Shown here in pieces: positions 1-8,270 of a stretch of DNA of 64,000 nucleotides. A model generated the notes under the pieces. The model saw only the letters and a list, made by a program, of their open reading frames with translations. It was not told the DNA's origin and searched no databases. The position numbers and the translations under genes were made by a program. How positions within the stretch are numbered: position 1 is the stretch's first letter; every line of letters begins with the position of its first letter. Source of the stretch: Chromatiaceae bacterium. Lineage in GTDB: Bacteria > Pseudomonadota > Gammaproteobacteria > Chromatiales > Chromatiaceae. The stretch is taken from positions 1 through 64,000 of the forward strand of contig JACKML010000007.1 in NCBI GenBank assembly GCA_024235415.1. The letters run 5' to 3'.

Positions 1-2
1 CC

Positions 3-872
3 GCGTGCCGCCACATGCTGGCGTGCAAGGGGCGGATCGTGGTCACCGGCATGGGCAAGTCGGGACATATCGGCGGCAAGATCGCCGCCACCCTCGCCAG
101 CACCGGCAGCCCCGCGTTCTTCGTCCATCCGGGCGAGGCGAGCCATGGCGATCTCGGCATGATCACCCCCTCGGACGTCGTCCTGGCGCTCTCCAACTCG
201 GGCGAGACCAGCGAGATCGTTACTATCGTGCCACTGATCAAGCGCATGGGCGCCCCGCTGATCAGCATGACCGGCAAGGCCCAGTCGACGCTGGCGCGCG
301 AGGCCGACGTCAACCTCGATGTCAGCGTGGCCAAGGAGGCCTGCCCGCTGGACCTGGCGCCGACTGCGAGCACCACGGCGGCATTGGTGATGGGCGACGC
401 CCTGGCCATAGCGCTGCTCGAGGCGCGCGGCTTCACCCCCGAGGAATTCGCGCTGTCGCACCCTGGCGGCAGCCTCGGGCGCCGCCTGCTACTGCACGTA
501 CACGACATCATGCACAAGGATGGGCGGGTTCCCGCGGTCGCGGAAACCGCACTGCTGCGCGATGCACTGATGGAGATGACGGACAAGGGGCTGGGCATGA
601 CCGCAGTGGTCGATTCGGCCGGGTGCGCGGTCGGGGTCTTCACCGACGGCGATCTGCGACGCTGCCTGGACCGGGGCCTGGACGTACGCGAGGCCACGGT
701 GGCCGAGGTGATGACGCGTGGCGGAAAACACATCGCACCCGACCGTCTGGCGGTCGAGGCCCTGAACATGATGGAAGACAGCAAGATAAACGCGCTGCTG
801 GTCATCGATGCCGACGGGCGCCTGTGTGGCGCACTCAATATGCACGACCTGCTGCGCGCGGGCGTGGTGTAA
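3..872 (+). CDS. kdsD: Arabinose-5-phosphate isomerase, 5' end cut by window edge
   Basis: Interconverts ribulose 5-phosphate and arabinose 5-phosphate, the first committed step to the LPS sugar Kdo; cytoplasmic. The visible 289 residues start inside the SIS sugar-isomerase domain (VVTGMGKSGHIGGKIAATL, then SNSGETSEI) and continue into two CBS motifs (about the last 120 residues, with MHKDGRVPAV and VMTRGGKHIAPD). The family is usually about 325-330 residues, so roughly 40 N-terminal residues lie upstream of the window. The frame is open from base 3, so any apparent internal start is not the true one. It is followed after 14 bases by kdsC, the next enzyme but one of the same pathway, and then by the lpt genes, the usual gammaproteobacterial order. 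Confidence 0.95.
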   Translation, partial: ACRHMLACKGRIVVTGMGKSGHIGGKIAATLASTGSPAFFVHPGEASHGDLGMITPSDVVLALSNSGETSEIVTIVPLIKRMGAPLISMTGKAQSTLAREADVNLDVSVAKEACPLDLAPTASTTAALVMGDALAIALLEARGFTPEEFALSHPGGSLGRRLLLHVHDIMHKDGRVPAVAETALLRDALMEMTDKGLGMTAVVDSAGCAVGVFTDGDLRRCLDRGLDVREATVAEVMTRGGKHIAPDRLAVEALNMMEDSKINALLVIDADGRLCGALNMHDLLRAGVV

Positions 873-886
873 AAAGGATCCCCAAT

Positions 887-1411
887 ATGCAGGATATCTA
901 CGACAAGGCCGCGGCGATTCGCCTGATCGTGTTCGACGTCGACGGCGTACTCACCGATGGCAGCCTGTTCATCGGCGACGACGGCCAGGAATACAAGGCG
1001 TTCAATTCCAAGGATGGACATGGCATGGTCATGCTGCAGGAGAGCGGCGTGCAGATTGCAATCATCACCGGACGGACCTCCGAGGTAGTGCGCATTCGCA
1101 TGGCCAGCCTGGGGATCGAGCACCTGTATCAGGGCAAACGCGAAAAACTCCCGGCCTACGAGGAACTCAAGCGCCAAACCGGCCTCAACGACCGGCAGAT
1201 CGCGTATGTCGGTGACGACGTGGTCGATCTGCCGGTGATGACCAGGGTCGGGTTGGCGATCGCGGTACAGGACGCCCACGCGCTGACCAAGCAACACGCC
1301 CACTGGGTCACGGCGAGCGGCGGTGGGCGCGGCGCAGCGCGCGAGGCCTGTGAGCTGATCATGGATGCCCAGGGCACGCTGCAACAGGCCCTGCAGGCCT
1401 ACATCGACTGA
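887..1411 (+). CDS. kdsC: 3-deoxy-D-manno-octulosonate 8-phosphate phosphatase
   Basis: HAD-superfamily phosphatase that releases Kdo from Kdo 8-phosphate in the cytoplasm. The 174-residue length is normal for the family. The nucleophile motif is DVDGVLTDG with Asp17 and Asp19; later motifs include ITGRTS, a Lys (QGKREKL) and the metal-binding segment YVGDDVVDLPVM. I chose the ATG at 887 because upstream in-frame sequence is only the out-of-frame shadow of kdsD and because the protein then begins as family members do. Its stop codon at 1409-1411 lies one base before the lptC ATG, so the two are probably translationally linked. Confidence 0.95.
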   Translation: MQDIYDKAAAIRLIVFDVDGVLTDGSLFIGDDGQEYKAFNSKDGHGMVMLQESGVQIAIITGRTSEVVRIRMASLGIEHLYQGKREKLPAYEELKRQTGLNDRQIAYVGDDVVDLPVMTRVGLAIAVQDAHALTKQHAHWVTASGGGRGAAREACELIMDAQGTLQQALQAYID

Positions 1412-1412
1412 G

Positions 1413-1979
1413 ATGCGGCTGCTGCGCCCGATCCTGCTGGTGGTACTCCTGCTCGGCGCCGTGGCCAGCTGGTGGTCGGCGCAAGAGGATGTGGCGGCAC
1501 CGCAGCCGCTGGCCACCGAGGGCCCGCGCGAAATCGATTACTACGTGACCGGTCTGCAGGTGACGCGGATGAATCAATCCGGGCAGCCGGCACACCGGCT
1601 GCACGTCGCCAGCGCCCGCCACTACACCGACGACGACACCACCGAACTTGAAAAGCCGCACCTCACGGTCTTTCAGGCCACCGACCCACCATGGGAGGTC
1701 CACGCACAACGCGCCCTGGCCTCCGCGGATGGCAACCTGGTGTTGCTGTCGGGCGAGGTGCTGATCGAGCGCGCCGGCGGTGCCACGACAAGCCCCATGC
1801 GCGTGTTGACCCGGGAGCTGCGCGTCCAGCCGCGCCAGGACTATGCGGAAACAGACGAAAAGGTTAGGGTAGAAACGGACAGCGACTGGCTGGATGCCGT
1901 CGGTATGCAGGCATGGTTGCGCCCACCCTCCAGGCTCAAGTTTCTTTCGCAGGTGAAAGGCCACTATGTACCTCGCTAG
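1413..1979 (+). CDS. lptC: LPS export protein LptC
   Basis: Inner-membrane anchored component of the Lpt bridge; accepts LPS from the LptB2FG transporter and passes it to LptA. The 188-residue protein has one N-terminal membrane segment (about residues 5-20, ILLVVLLLGAVASWW) and then a periplasmic domain of the OstA/LptC type. The family is divergent, so the call rests on this topology plus position between kdsC and lptA. The ATG at 1413 is preferred over an earlier in-frame ATG at 1365 that would lie inside kdsC. The 3' end overlaps lptA by 14 bases. Confidence 0.9.
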   Translation: MRLLRPILLVVLLLGAVASWWSAQEDVAAPQPLATEGPREIDYYVTGLQVTRMNQSGQPAHRLHVASARHYTDDDTTELEKPHLTVFQATDPPWEVHAQRALASADGNLVLLSGEVLIERAGGATTSPMRVLTRELRVQPRQDYAETDEKVRVETDSDWLDAVGMQAWLRPPSRLKFLSQVKGHYVPR

Positions 1980-2454
1980 ACCCTTGCTGACGCTACTCCT
2001 CCTTGTCACTGCGCCGATCGTCGTCGCCCTCGAATCCGACCAGGACCAGCCGATCGAACTCGCTGCCGACAGCGTCGACATCGACGAAGGCAAGGGCCTG
2101 AGCATCTACCGTGGCGACGTCGACCTGCGACAGGGCAGCATCCGCCTGCGCGCAGACGTGGTCACCGTGCATCAGGTCGGGCGCAAGCCCTCCAAGGTGG
2201 TCGCAGAGGGCCGTCCGGTCAGATTCGAGCAGATGGCAGACAAGGGGCCGGTAAAGGGTGAGGCCCGGCGGGTCGAATACGAGATCGGCAGCGAAAACCT
2301 GGTCCTGGCCGGCGATGCGGTGCTGTTGCAGGGCAAGGACAGCATGCGCAGCGACCGTATCGTTTACGACCGTGTGCGCTCCGTGGTCAAGGCCGGCGCA
2401 GCGGCCGACGGCAAACAGCGCGTTCGGATCTCCATCCAGGCGCCAAGCCAATAA
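1966..2454 (+). CDS. lptA: LPS export periplasmic protein LptA
   Basis: Periplasmic bridge subunit that carries LPS between LptC and the outer-membrane LptD/E complex. The protein has 162 residues with a signal peptide (about residues 1-21, LLTLLLLVTAPIVVALES) followed by the OstA-like beta-jellyroll (PIELAADSVDIDEGKGLSIYRGDVDLRQGSIRLRAD split over residues 28-63). The RAD and VVAEGRPVRFEQ segments match the family pattern. It starts inside lptC (14-base overlap) and is followed 23 bases later by lptB. Confidence 0.92.
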   Translation: MYLARPLLTLLLLVTAPIVVALESDQDQPIELAADSVDIDEGKGLSIYRGDVDLRQGSIRLRADVVTVHQVGRKPSKVVAEGRPVRFEQMADKGPVKGEARRVEYEIGSENLVLAGDAVLLQGKDSMRSDRIVYDRVRSVVKAGAAADGKQRVRISIQAPSQ

Positions 2455-2477
2455 AATTCGCGCATAAAACGTAAGTA

Positions 2478-3203
2478 ATGACTCACCTTACGGTCGAAGA
2501 CCTGGTCAAACGCTATCGTGGGCGCGCGGTCGTCAACGGCGTATCGCTGCGCCTCAGCCAGGGCGAGGTGATCGGCCTGCTCGGACCCAACGGCGCGGGC
2601 AAGACCACCACCTTCTATATGATCGCGGGCCTGATTCCGCCCGATCAGGGCCGGGTCGCCCTGGCCGAACATGACCTTACCGACAAACCGATGCACGCGC
2701 GTGCCCGGCTCGGTCTCGGGTACCTGGCACAGGAACCGTCGATATTCCGCCGCCTGACAGTCGGGCAAAACGTGATCGCGATCCTCGAGACCCGCGCCGA
2801 CCTCAACCGCGCTCAGCGCGTCCGCCAATGCGACAAGTTGCTGCACGAATTCGGTATTCGGCATCTGCGTGACAACATGGCGATCAGTCTTTCCGGCGGC
2901 GAGCGGCGGCGTCTCGAAATCGCACGCGCGTTGGCCTCGGAGCCGAAGTTCATCCTGCTCGACGAGCCTTTTGCCGGGGTCGACCCGATCTCGGTCGTGG
3001 ATATCCAGCGCATCATCGCGCAGCTTGCGCAGCGCGGCATCGGCGTACTGATCACGGACCACAACGTGCGCGAGACTCTCGGCATCTGCGACCGCGCCTA
3101 CATCATCAACGAGGGTACGGTACTGGCGCTCGGCGCGCCGAACGAGATTCTGGCCAATCCCGAGGTGCGCGCCGTCTATCTCGGTGAGAACTTCCGCCTG
3201 TGA
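2478..3203 (+). CDS. lptB: LPS export ABC transporter ATP-binding protein
   Basis: Cytoplasmic ATPase that powers LPS extraction by LptF/LptG. All ABC motifs are present in 241 residues: Walker A GPNGAGKT at 36-43, signature LSGGERRRLEIA, Walker B FILLDEPFAGVDP and the switch histidine in TDHNVRETL. Length and motifs match LptB closely. It is the last lpt gene here; lptF/lptG are not in the window, and lptE lies separately at 16.1 kb. The next gene, rpoN, begins 139 bases downstream. Confidence 0.96.
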   Translation: MTHLTVEDLVKRYRGRAVVNGVSLRLSQGEVIGLLGPNGAGKTTTFYMIAGLIPPDQGRVALAEHDLTDKPMHARARLGLGYLAQEPSIFRRLTVGQNVIAILETRADLNRAQRVRQCDKLLHEFGIRHLRDNMAISLSGGERRRLEIARALASEPKFILLDEPFAGVDPISVVDIQRIIAQLAQRGIGVLITDHNVRETLGICDRAYIINEGTVLALGAPNEILANPEVRAVYLGENFRL

Positions 3204-3269
3204 TCCATACACCAGATGAATCGGTTTCCCAACCTGGCCCTGCATCAGACAGATGACAATGTCCTTGCG

Positions 3270-3296
3270 TTGACTGCGCTTCAGTTGCGCTAGAAT
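3270..3296 (+). promoter_or_regulatory. Possible sigma-70 promoter for rpoN
   Basis: TTGACT at 3270-3275 and TAGAAT at 3291-3296 resemble -35 and -10 boxes, 47 bases before the rpoN ATG in the only sizeable intergenic space of this gene run. The spacer is 15 bases, shorter than ideal, so this is a weak call. Confidence 0.35.
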
Positions 3297-3342
3297 GAAG
3301 TCGAAAACAAGTTAAACAAGTTCCGTACCAAAAAGAGACTGA

Positions 3343-4836
3343 ATGAAGCCCACGATCCAGCTTCGACTGGGCCAACACCTGACCATGACGCCGCAACTGC
3401 AGCAGGCTATCAAGCTGTTGCAGTTGTCCACGCTTGAACTCAAGCAGGAGATCCAGGAGGCCCTCGAATCCAACCTGATGCTGGAGACCGAGGAAGAAGG
3501 CGCGCGACGGGACGACGCCGAGGGCGAGCGCAGCAAACCCGACGAAGAACTCAACGGCAATCGCCTGACCAGCGACAACGGGCCAAACGACCCCAACAAC
3601 GAGAGCGAGATCAAGATCGAGTCCCAATCGATGCCCGACGACCTGCCGGTCGATACGGTGTGGGACGACATCTACGACAGCATGGCACCCGCCGGTGGCG
3701 GGGCCGTCGGTGGTGATGACGGGCACGACTTCCTCAGCCAGCAAAGCATCGAGGAGTCTCTGCGCGATCACCTCGTCTGGCAGATGCGCCTGACCCCATT
3801 CAGTGACACCGATTTCGACATCGCGGAAGCGATCATCGACGGCATCAGCGAAGACGGCTACCTGACGACGCCCCTCGAAGACATCATCGCCAGCATGGAC
3901 GACCCCGACGTGGAGATCGAAGAGGTCGAAGCAGTGCTGCACCGCATTCAGGCCTTCGATCCGCCGGGTATCGCGGCGCGTGATCTGCGCGAATGCCTGC
4001 TGATTCAACTGCGCCAATTGCCCGAAGATCTCGAATGGCGACGCGAGGCGCTCGAACTCGTCGACCGGCATTTCGACCTGCTGGCACAACAGGACGAGGC
4101 GCAGATGCGTCGCAGGCTGAAGCTGGAGAGCGACGAGCTGATGACAGTCATTCATCTGATCCGCTCGCTCAACCCCCGTCCCGGCACCAGCGTGGCCAGC
4201 CAGGCGCCGAGCTACATCGAGCCAGATGTGTTCGTGTACAAACACAACCAGCAGTGGCGGGTCGAGCTCAACCCGGACGCTGCCCCCAGACTGCGTGTGA
4301 ATACGGAGTACGCGGGCATGATCAGGCGTGCGGACAACAGCGCCGACAACGTGACGATGAAGAACCATCTCCAGGAGGCGCGCTGGTTCATCAAGAGCCT
4401 GCAGAGTCGCAACGACACCCTGCTGCGCGTCGCCTCGCGCATTGTCGACTTTCAGCGCAATTTCTTCGAATATGGCGAAGAGGCCATGAAGCCGCTGGTA
4501 TTGCGCGATATCGCCGAGGCGCTGGAAATGCACGAATCGACCATCTCCCGCGTAACAACGCAGAAGTACATGCACACGCCGCGCGGCACCTATGAGTTCA
4601 AATTTTTCTTCTCCAGCCACGTCAGCACGGCCAGCGGCGGCGAGGCGTCGGCCACTGCGATACGGGCACTGATCAAGAAGCTGGTGGGTGCCGAGAAGCC
4701 GAACAAACCCTTATCCGACAACAAGATTGCCGCCATACTCGCCGACCAGGGGATCAACGTGGCGCGCAGGACGGTTGCCAAATATCGTGAATCGATGGCC
4801 ATCCCGCCATCGAACGAACGCAAGCGCTTGGCCTAA
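3343..4836 (+). CDS. rpoN: RNA polymerase sigma-54 factor
   Basis: Alternative sigma factor that directs polymerase to -24/-12 promoters and needs an AAA+ activator. The 497 residues show the Gln/Leu-rich region I at the start (LGQHLTMTPQLQQAIKLLQL), an acidic linker (about residues 45-130), the core-binding domain, and the C-terminal RpoN box ARRTVAKYRE near residue 480. It is followed by hpf, ptsN and rapZ, the conserved rpoN neighbourhood. No activator gene is next to it. Confidence 0.97.
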   Translation: MKPTIQLRLGQHLTMTPQLQQAIKLLQLSTLELKQEIQEALESNLMLETEEEGARRDDAEGERSKPDEELNGNRLTSDNGPNDPNNESEIKIESQSMPDDLPVDTVWDDIYDSMAPAGGGAVGGDDGHDFLSQQSIEESLRDHLVWQMRLTPFSDTDFDIAEAIIDGISEDGYLTTPLEDIIASMDDPDVEIEEVEAVLHRIQAFDPPGIAARDLRECLLIQLRQLPEDLEWRREALELVDRHFDLLAQQDEAQMRRRLKLESDELMTVIHLIRSLNPRPGTSVASQAPSYIEPDVFVYKHNQQWRVELNPDAAPRLRVNTEYAGMIRRADNSADNVTMKNHLQEARWFIKSLQSRNDTLLRVASRIVDFQRNFFEYGEEAMKPLVLRDIAEALEMHESTISRVTTQKYMHTPRGTYEFKFFFSSHVSTASGGEASATAIRALIKKLVGAEKPNKPLSDNKIAAILADQGINVARRTVAKYRESMAIPPSNERKRLA

Positions 4837-4863
4837 AAGCGCTCAGAAGCAAGGAGAAAACCG

Positions 4864-5190
4864 ATGCAAGTCAACCTGACCGGTCACCATGTCGACATCA
4901 CCGACGCACTGCGTGCCTACGTTGACGAGAAGATCGCCCGTTTGGAGCGCCATTTCGACCATGTGACCAATGTGCATGTCATCCTCAGCGTTGAAAAGCT
5001 CGACAAGAAAGCGGAGGCTACGGTCCACGTGGCCGGGGCGGACGTGTTCGCCGATGCCGTCCATCAGGATATGTACGCCGCCATCGACTCACTGGTCGAC
5101 AAACTCGATCGCCAGGTGATCAGGCACAAGGAAAAGGTCAAGAGCCACCGTGGCAACGGGCACCGGGAATCGGTCGAAGTCGCCGGATAA
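4864..5190 (+). CDS. hpf: Ribosome hibernation-promoting factor, short form
   Basis: Binds the decoding region of the 30S subunit and promotes inactive 70S/100S ribosomes in stationary phase. The 108-residue length matches the short HPF/YfiA class and lacks the C-terminal dimerisation domain of long HPF. The start MQVNLTGHHVDITDALRAYVDEKIARLERHF is split as residues 1-31 and is typical. A good AAGGAG ribosome binding site precedes the ATG. It sits 27 bases after rpoN. Confidence 0.95.
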   Translation: MQVNLTGHHVDITDALRAYVDEKIARLERHFDHVTNVHVILSVEKLDKKAEATVHVAGADVFADAVHQDMYAAIDSLVDKLDRQVIRHKEKVKSHRGNGHRESVEVAG

Positions 5191-5207
5191 GAAGAACGAT
5201 TGCAGTC

Positions 5208-5672
5208 ATGCTACCGCCAGGCATCCTTGAACTCCGTAACATCAGCGTCGCCGATCCGGCGTCGAGCAAGAAGCGCGTCCTCGAGCAGGCCGCGCGCCTG
5301 CTCGCGGCAGACAGCGAGGAACCCGCGGTAGAGCAGATCTTCGAACGCCTGCTCGAGCGCGAACGCCTGGGCAGCACCGGGCTTGCGGGCGGGGTGGCTC
5401 TGCCACATGCCCGCATGCCCGGCATCCAGGACAGTCGTGGGGCCTTCCTGCGGCTGGCCGAGGCGATCGAATTCGACGCCCTGGACGGCAAGCCGGTCGA
5501 CCTGGTGTTCGCGCTGCTGGTGCCGGAGGATGCCAATGAAGAGCACCTGCAGCTGTTATCGAAGCTCGCGGCCACCTTCAACCAGGAGGACCTGCGCAGT
5601 CGTTTGCGCGAGGCGGATGCCGAACAGGCCCTTGCCATTTTGACGGGCAAATCAGCCACTCATGCCGCATAA
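5208..5672 (+). CDS. ptsN: PTS nitrogen regulatory EIIA protein
   Basis: Terminal phospho-acceptor of the nitrogen-type PTS; a regulatory protein known to act on potassium uptake and stress responses in other bacteria. The 154 residues form one EIIA-fructose-type domain. The phosphorylated histidine is His67 in GVALPHARMPG. The stop overlaps the hprK start by 11 bases. The enzyme I and HPr that could phosphorylate it are encoded 2-3 kb downstream. The trk potassium system is also in the window, but far away. Confidence 0.93.
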   Translation: MLPPGILELRNISVADPASSKKRVLEQAARLLAADSEEPAVEQIFERLLERERLGSTGLAGGVALPHARMPGIQDSRGAFLRLAEAIEFDALDGKPVDLVFALLVPEDANEEHLQLLSKLAATFNQEDLRSRLREADAEQALAILTGKSATHAA

Positions 5673-6606
5673 CATCCGGGTCAAGGATCTTTTCGACGCC
5701 CTGCACGAACGCCTCCGCCTGACCTGGATCGCCGGCAAATCAGGCGCCGACAAGCCCCTGCTGAGCGCCAACACCGATGCCAGCAGCGGCATCATCGCCG
5801 GCCCTCTCAACTACATCCACCCGAACCGGGTACAGGTCATAGGACCGGCGGAACAAAACTACCTGAACAGCCTGTCGCCACCGAACCGGCAACAGGCGTT
5901 GCGCCAGCTGTTCGCCGATCTGCCGGCGCTGATCGTGCTGGTCGATAGCGTCGCCGGCCCACCGGAACTCCCGCAATTGGCCGACGAGGCCGCGGTCGCA
6001 CTGATGCGATCACCGCTGCCCGACAATCAGGTACTGGACAACCTGCAGTACTACGCCTCACTGTTCCTGTCGGAAAAGACCACGCTGCATGGAGTGTTTC
6101 TCGAGGTGCTCGGGATGGGCGTGCTGCTGACCGGTGACCCGGCCGTGGGCAAGAGCGAGCTCGCACTCGACCTGATCACGCGCGGCAGCCGACTCGTGGC
6201 AGACGACGCACCGGAGTTCACCCGTATCGCACCGGATATCGTCAGCGGCACTTGCCCGCCTCTGCTGCGGGAGTTTCTCGAGGTGCGTGGACTCGGCATC
6301 CTCAACATCCGCGCGATGTTCGGCGACAGCTCGATCAAACGCACCAAGTACCTGCGCCTGATCGTGCATCTGAAACGCATGTCCGCCGATGAGATATCCG
6401 GTATGGACAGACTGTCGGGTGCCTACGCGAACCGTGACGTCCTCGACGTCTCGATTCCGCAGGTCACAGTGCCGGTGGCACCCGGCCGAAACCTCGCAGT
6501 ACTGGTCGAATCGGCCGTGCGCAACCACCTGCTGCGGCTCAAGGGTTACGATGCCACGGAAGTATTGATCGAACGCCAGCAGCAGGTGATCCTTGATCAG
6601 ACCTGA
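5662..6606 (+). CDS. hprK: HPr kinase/phosphorylase
   Basis: Phosphorylates HPr on Ser46 with ATP or pyrophosphate and reverses the reaction. The 314-residue protein has the N-terminal domain and the catalytic domain with the P-loop GDPAVGKS (about residues 156-163), the preceding HGVFLEVLGMGV histidine segment, the VADDAPEF strand and the family signature EVRGLGILNIRAMFG. HPr in this locus keeps Ser46, so substrate and enzyme are both present. The gene overlaps ptsN by 11 bases. Confidence 0.94.
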   Translation: MPHNIRVKDLFDALHERLRLTWIAGKSGADKPLLSANTDASSGIIAGPLNYIHPNRVQVIGPAEQNYLNSLSPPNRQQALRQLFADLPALIVLVDSVAGPPELPQLADEAAVALMRSPLPDNQVLDNLQYYASLFLSEKTTLHGVFLEVLGMGVLLTGDPAVGKSELALDLITRGSRLVADDAPEFTRIAPDIVSGTCPPLLREFLEVRGLGILNIRAMFGDSSIKRTKYLRLIVHLKRMSADEISGMDRLSGAYANRDVLDVSIPQVTVPVAPGRNLAVLVESAVRNHLLRLKGYDATEVLIERQQQVILDQT

Positions 6607-6659
6607 AACGGCAAAGCCACCGCCGCCCTGAGAGACTACACTTGGTTTTCCGGGGTTTC

Positions 6660-6687
6660 TTCACCTTCGATCAAGCCTGCATATAAT
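6660..6687 (+). promoter_or_regulatory. Possible promoter just upstream of rapZ
   Basis: A perfect TATAAT lies at 6682-6687, with a fair -35 match TTCACC at 6660-6665 (16-base spacer). The rapZ ATG is only 8 bases after the -10 box, so a transcript from here would be leaderless or nearly so, and there is no Shine-Dalgarno sequence before the ATG. Confidence 0.45.
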
Positions 6688-6694
6688 CGCAGCC

Positions 6695-7582
6695 ATGTCC
6701 AAACGCAGCACCGACAACGACCCGGCCAGGGTGGTCCTGGTGACTGGCCTATCCGGCTCAGGCAAAAGTATTGCGCTGAACGTCCTTGAAGACGTCGGCT
6801 TCTACTGTATTGATAACCTGCCGGTCAGCCTGTTCGAGGCCCTGGTACGCGATATAACCGTGCAGCCGACGCAGGCCCGCGCCCTGACGGCCATCGGCAT
6901 AGACGCCCGCAGTCCCGGCGCCGAGCTGACCCAGCTCCCAGGGCTGGTCAAACGCCTGCGTGACCATGGGGTGGACTGCGAGATCATCTTTCTCGACGCC
7001 GACGACAGCGTCCTGATTCAGCGCTTCAGCGAGACCCGGCGGCGCCATCCGCTCACCGAGGACGGCCGCACACTCGAAAAAGCGATCAAACTGGAACGCG
7101 AGATGCTTGATCCCTTGCTGGATCTTGCCCATCTCAAGGTGGATACAACACGGACCACGCTGCATGAACTGCGCGAGATCATTCGCGCCCGCGTCGCAGA
7201 ACGCGGCAGCGAAGAGATGTCGGTGATGTTGCAGTCGTTCGGTTTCAAACACGGCATTCCACGCAATGCCGATTTCGTGTTCGATGCACGCTGCCTGCCG
7301 AACCCGCACTGGCACCCGGAACTGCGGCCACAGACCGGCAAAGACCAGGCCGTGGCGGACTTCCTCGGCGCCGACCCACAGGTGCATGGGATGTTGCAGC
7401 AGATCGGCGATTTCCTGGTGCAATGGATACCCTGTTTCGAAGGGGAAGGGCGAAGTTATCTGACGATCGCTATCGGCTGTACCGGCGGCCAGCATCGATC
7501 GGTCTATCTGGTGGAGCAGTTGCAACGGTTTTTCAAGACAGGGGGGCGGGATGTGGTTATCAGTCACCGCGAGCTGCCATGA
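6695..7582 (+). CDS. rapZ: RNase adapter RapZ
   Basis: Nucleotide-binding protein that in enterobacteria targets small RNAs to RNase E and controls glucosamine-6-phosphate synthesis. The 295-residue protein has the N-terminal P-loop GLSGSGKS near residue 13 and the conserved C-terminal segment IGCTGGQHRSVYLVEQL. Length is normal (about 285). No clear ribosome binding site is present. Its TGA overlaps the next ATG (ATGA). Confidence 0.95.
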   Translation: MSKRSTDNDPARVVLVTGLSGSGKSIALNVLEDVGFYCIDNLPVSLFEALVRDITVQPTQARALTAIGIDARSPGAELTQLPGLVKRLRDHGVDCEIIFLDADDSVLIQRFSETRRRHPLTEDGRTLEKAIKLEREMLDPLLDLAHLKVDTTRTTLHELREIIRARVAERGSEEMSVMLQSFGFKHGIPRNADFVFDARCLPNPHWHPELRPQTGKDQAVADFLGADPQVHGMLQQIGDFLVQWIPCFEGEGRSYLTIAIGCTGGQHRSVYLVEQLQRFFKTGGRDVVISHRELP

Positions 7583-8001
7583 GCGTGGGCGTACTTCTGA
7601 TCACGCACCCTGGCGTGGGATCCGCGATGCTGCACATTGCCAGTCGGATCATCGGCAGAAGCGCTCTGCCTATCAAGTGCCTCGAGGTACCACCGGATGC
7701 GGCACTGGACCCGGTGTGCGAGCGTGCACGCAGCATGCTCAAGGTACTGAACCGTGGGGCCGGGGTGCTGGTACTGACCGACATCTATGGCGCCACGCCG
7801 CACAATATTGCCCAGCAGGTGGCATGCCGTGAATCCGGCGCCACCGTACTGTCCGGACTCAACCTGCCGATGCTGGTGCGGGTGTTCAATTATCCGCAGG
7901 ATGACCTGGACACACTCACCAGCAAGGCGGCCGAGGGGGGCAGCCGCGGCATCATGAGCTGTCCGCTCGAGTCGGTCGGCGCACCAAAGGAACCCGTCTG
8001 A
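7579..8001 (+). CDS. Mannose-family PTS EIIA protein
   Basis: Single-domain 140-residue EIIA of the mannose/fructose/sorbose family, phosphorylated by HPr. The active histidine is His10 in LLITHPGVGSAM; the segment VLVLTDIYGATPHNIA matches the conserved TDLFGGTP region. No EIIB, EIIC or EIID gene accompanies it, so it is likely a regulatory acceptor, not part of a sugar transporter. I chose ATG 7579 because it gives the family N terminus and the ATGA overlap with rapZ; a longer in-frame start at 7423 would lie within rapZ. Confidence 0.9.
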   Translation: MSVGVLLITHPGVGSAMLHIASRIIGRSALPIKCLEVPPDAALDPVCERARSMLKVLNRGAGVLVLTDIYGATPHNIAQQVACRESGATVLSGLNLPMLVRVFNYPQDDLDTLTSKAAEGGSRGIMSCPLESVGAPKEPV

Positions 8002-8270
8002 TGCTGCAACGCGAAGTCACCATCTCGAACAAGCTCGGCCTGCATGCGCGCGCGGCAGCCAAGCTGGTCAGCACCGCCAGCGGTTATGGCGCGGAAGTCA
8101 TGCTCGACAAGCAGGGCCAACGGGTCAACGGCAAGAGCATCATGGGCGTGATGATGCTGGCAGCGAGCAAGGGCACGGTACTGCAGCTGTCGGTCAATGG
8201 TGAGGGTGAAGACGAGGCGATGCAGGCACTGGTCACGTTGATCGACAACAAGTTCGGTGAGGGTGAATGA
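8001..8270 (+). CDS. ptsH: Phosphocarrier protein HPr
   Basis: Small phosphocarrier (89 residues) that moves phosphate from enzyme I to EIIA proteins. His15 (KLGLHARAA) is the catalytic histidine and Ser46 (NGKSIMGVMML) is the regulatory site used by HPr kinase. It could equally be named ptsO/npr because the local system is regulatory. The start overlaps the previous stop by one base (TGATG) and the end overlaps the enzyme I ATG by four bases. Confidence 0.93.
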   Translation: MLQREVTISNKLGLHARAAAKLVSTASGYGAEVMLDKQGQRVNGKSIMGVMMLAASKGTVLQLSVNGEGEDEAMQALVTLIDNKFGEGE

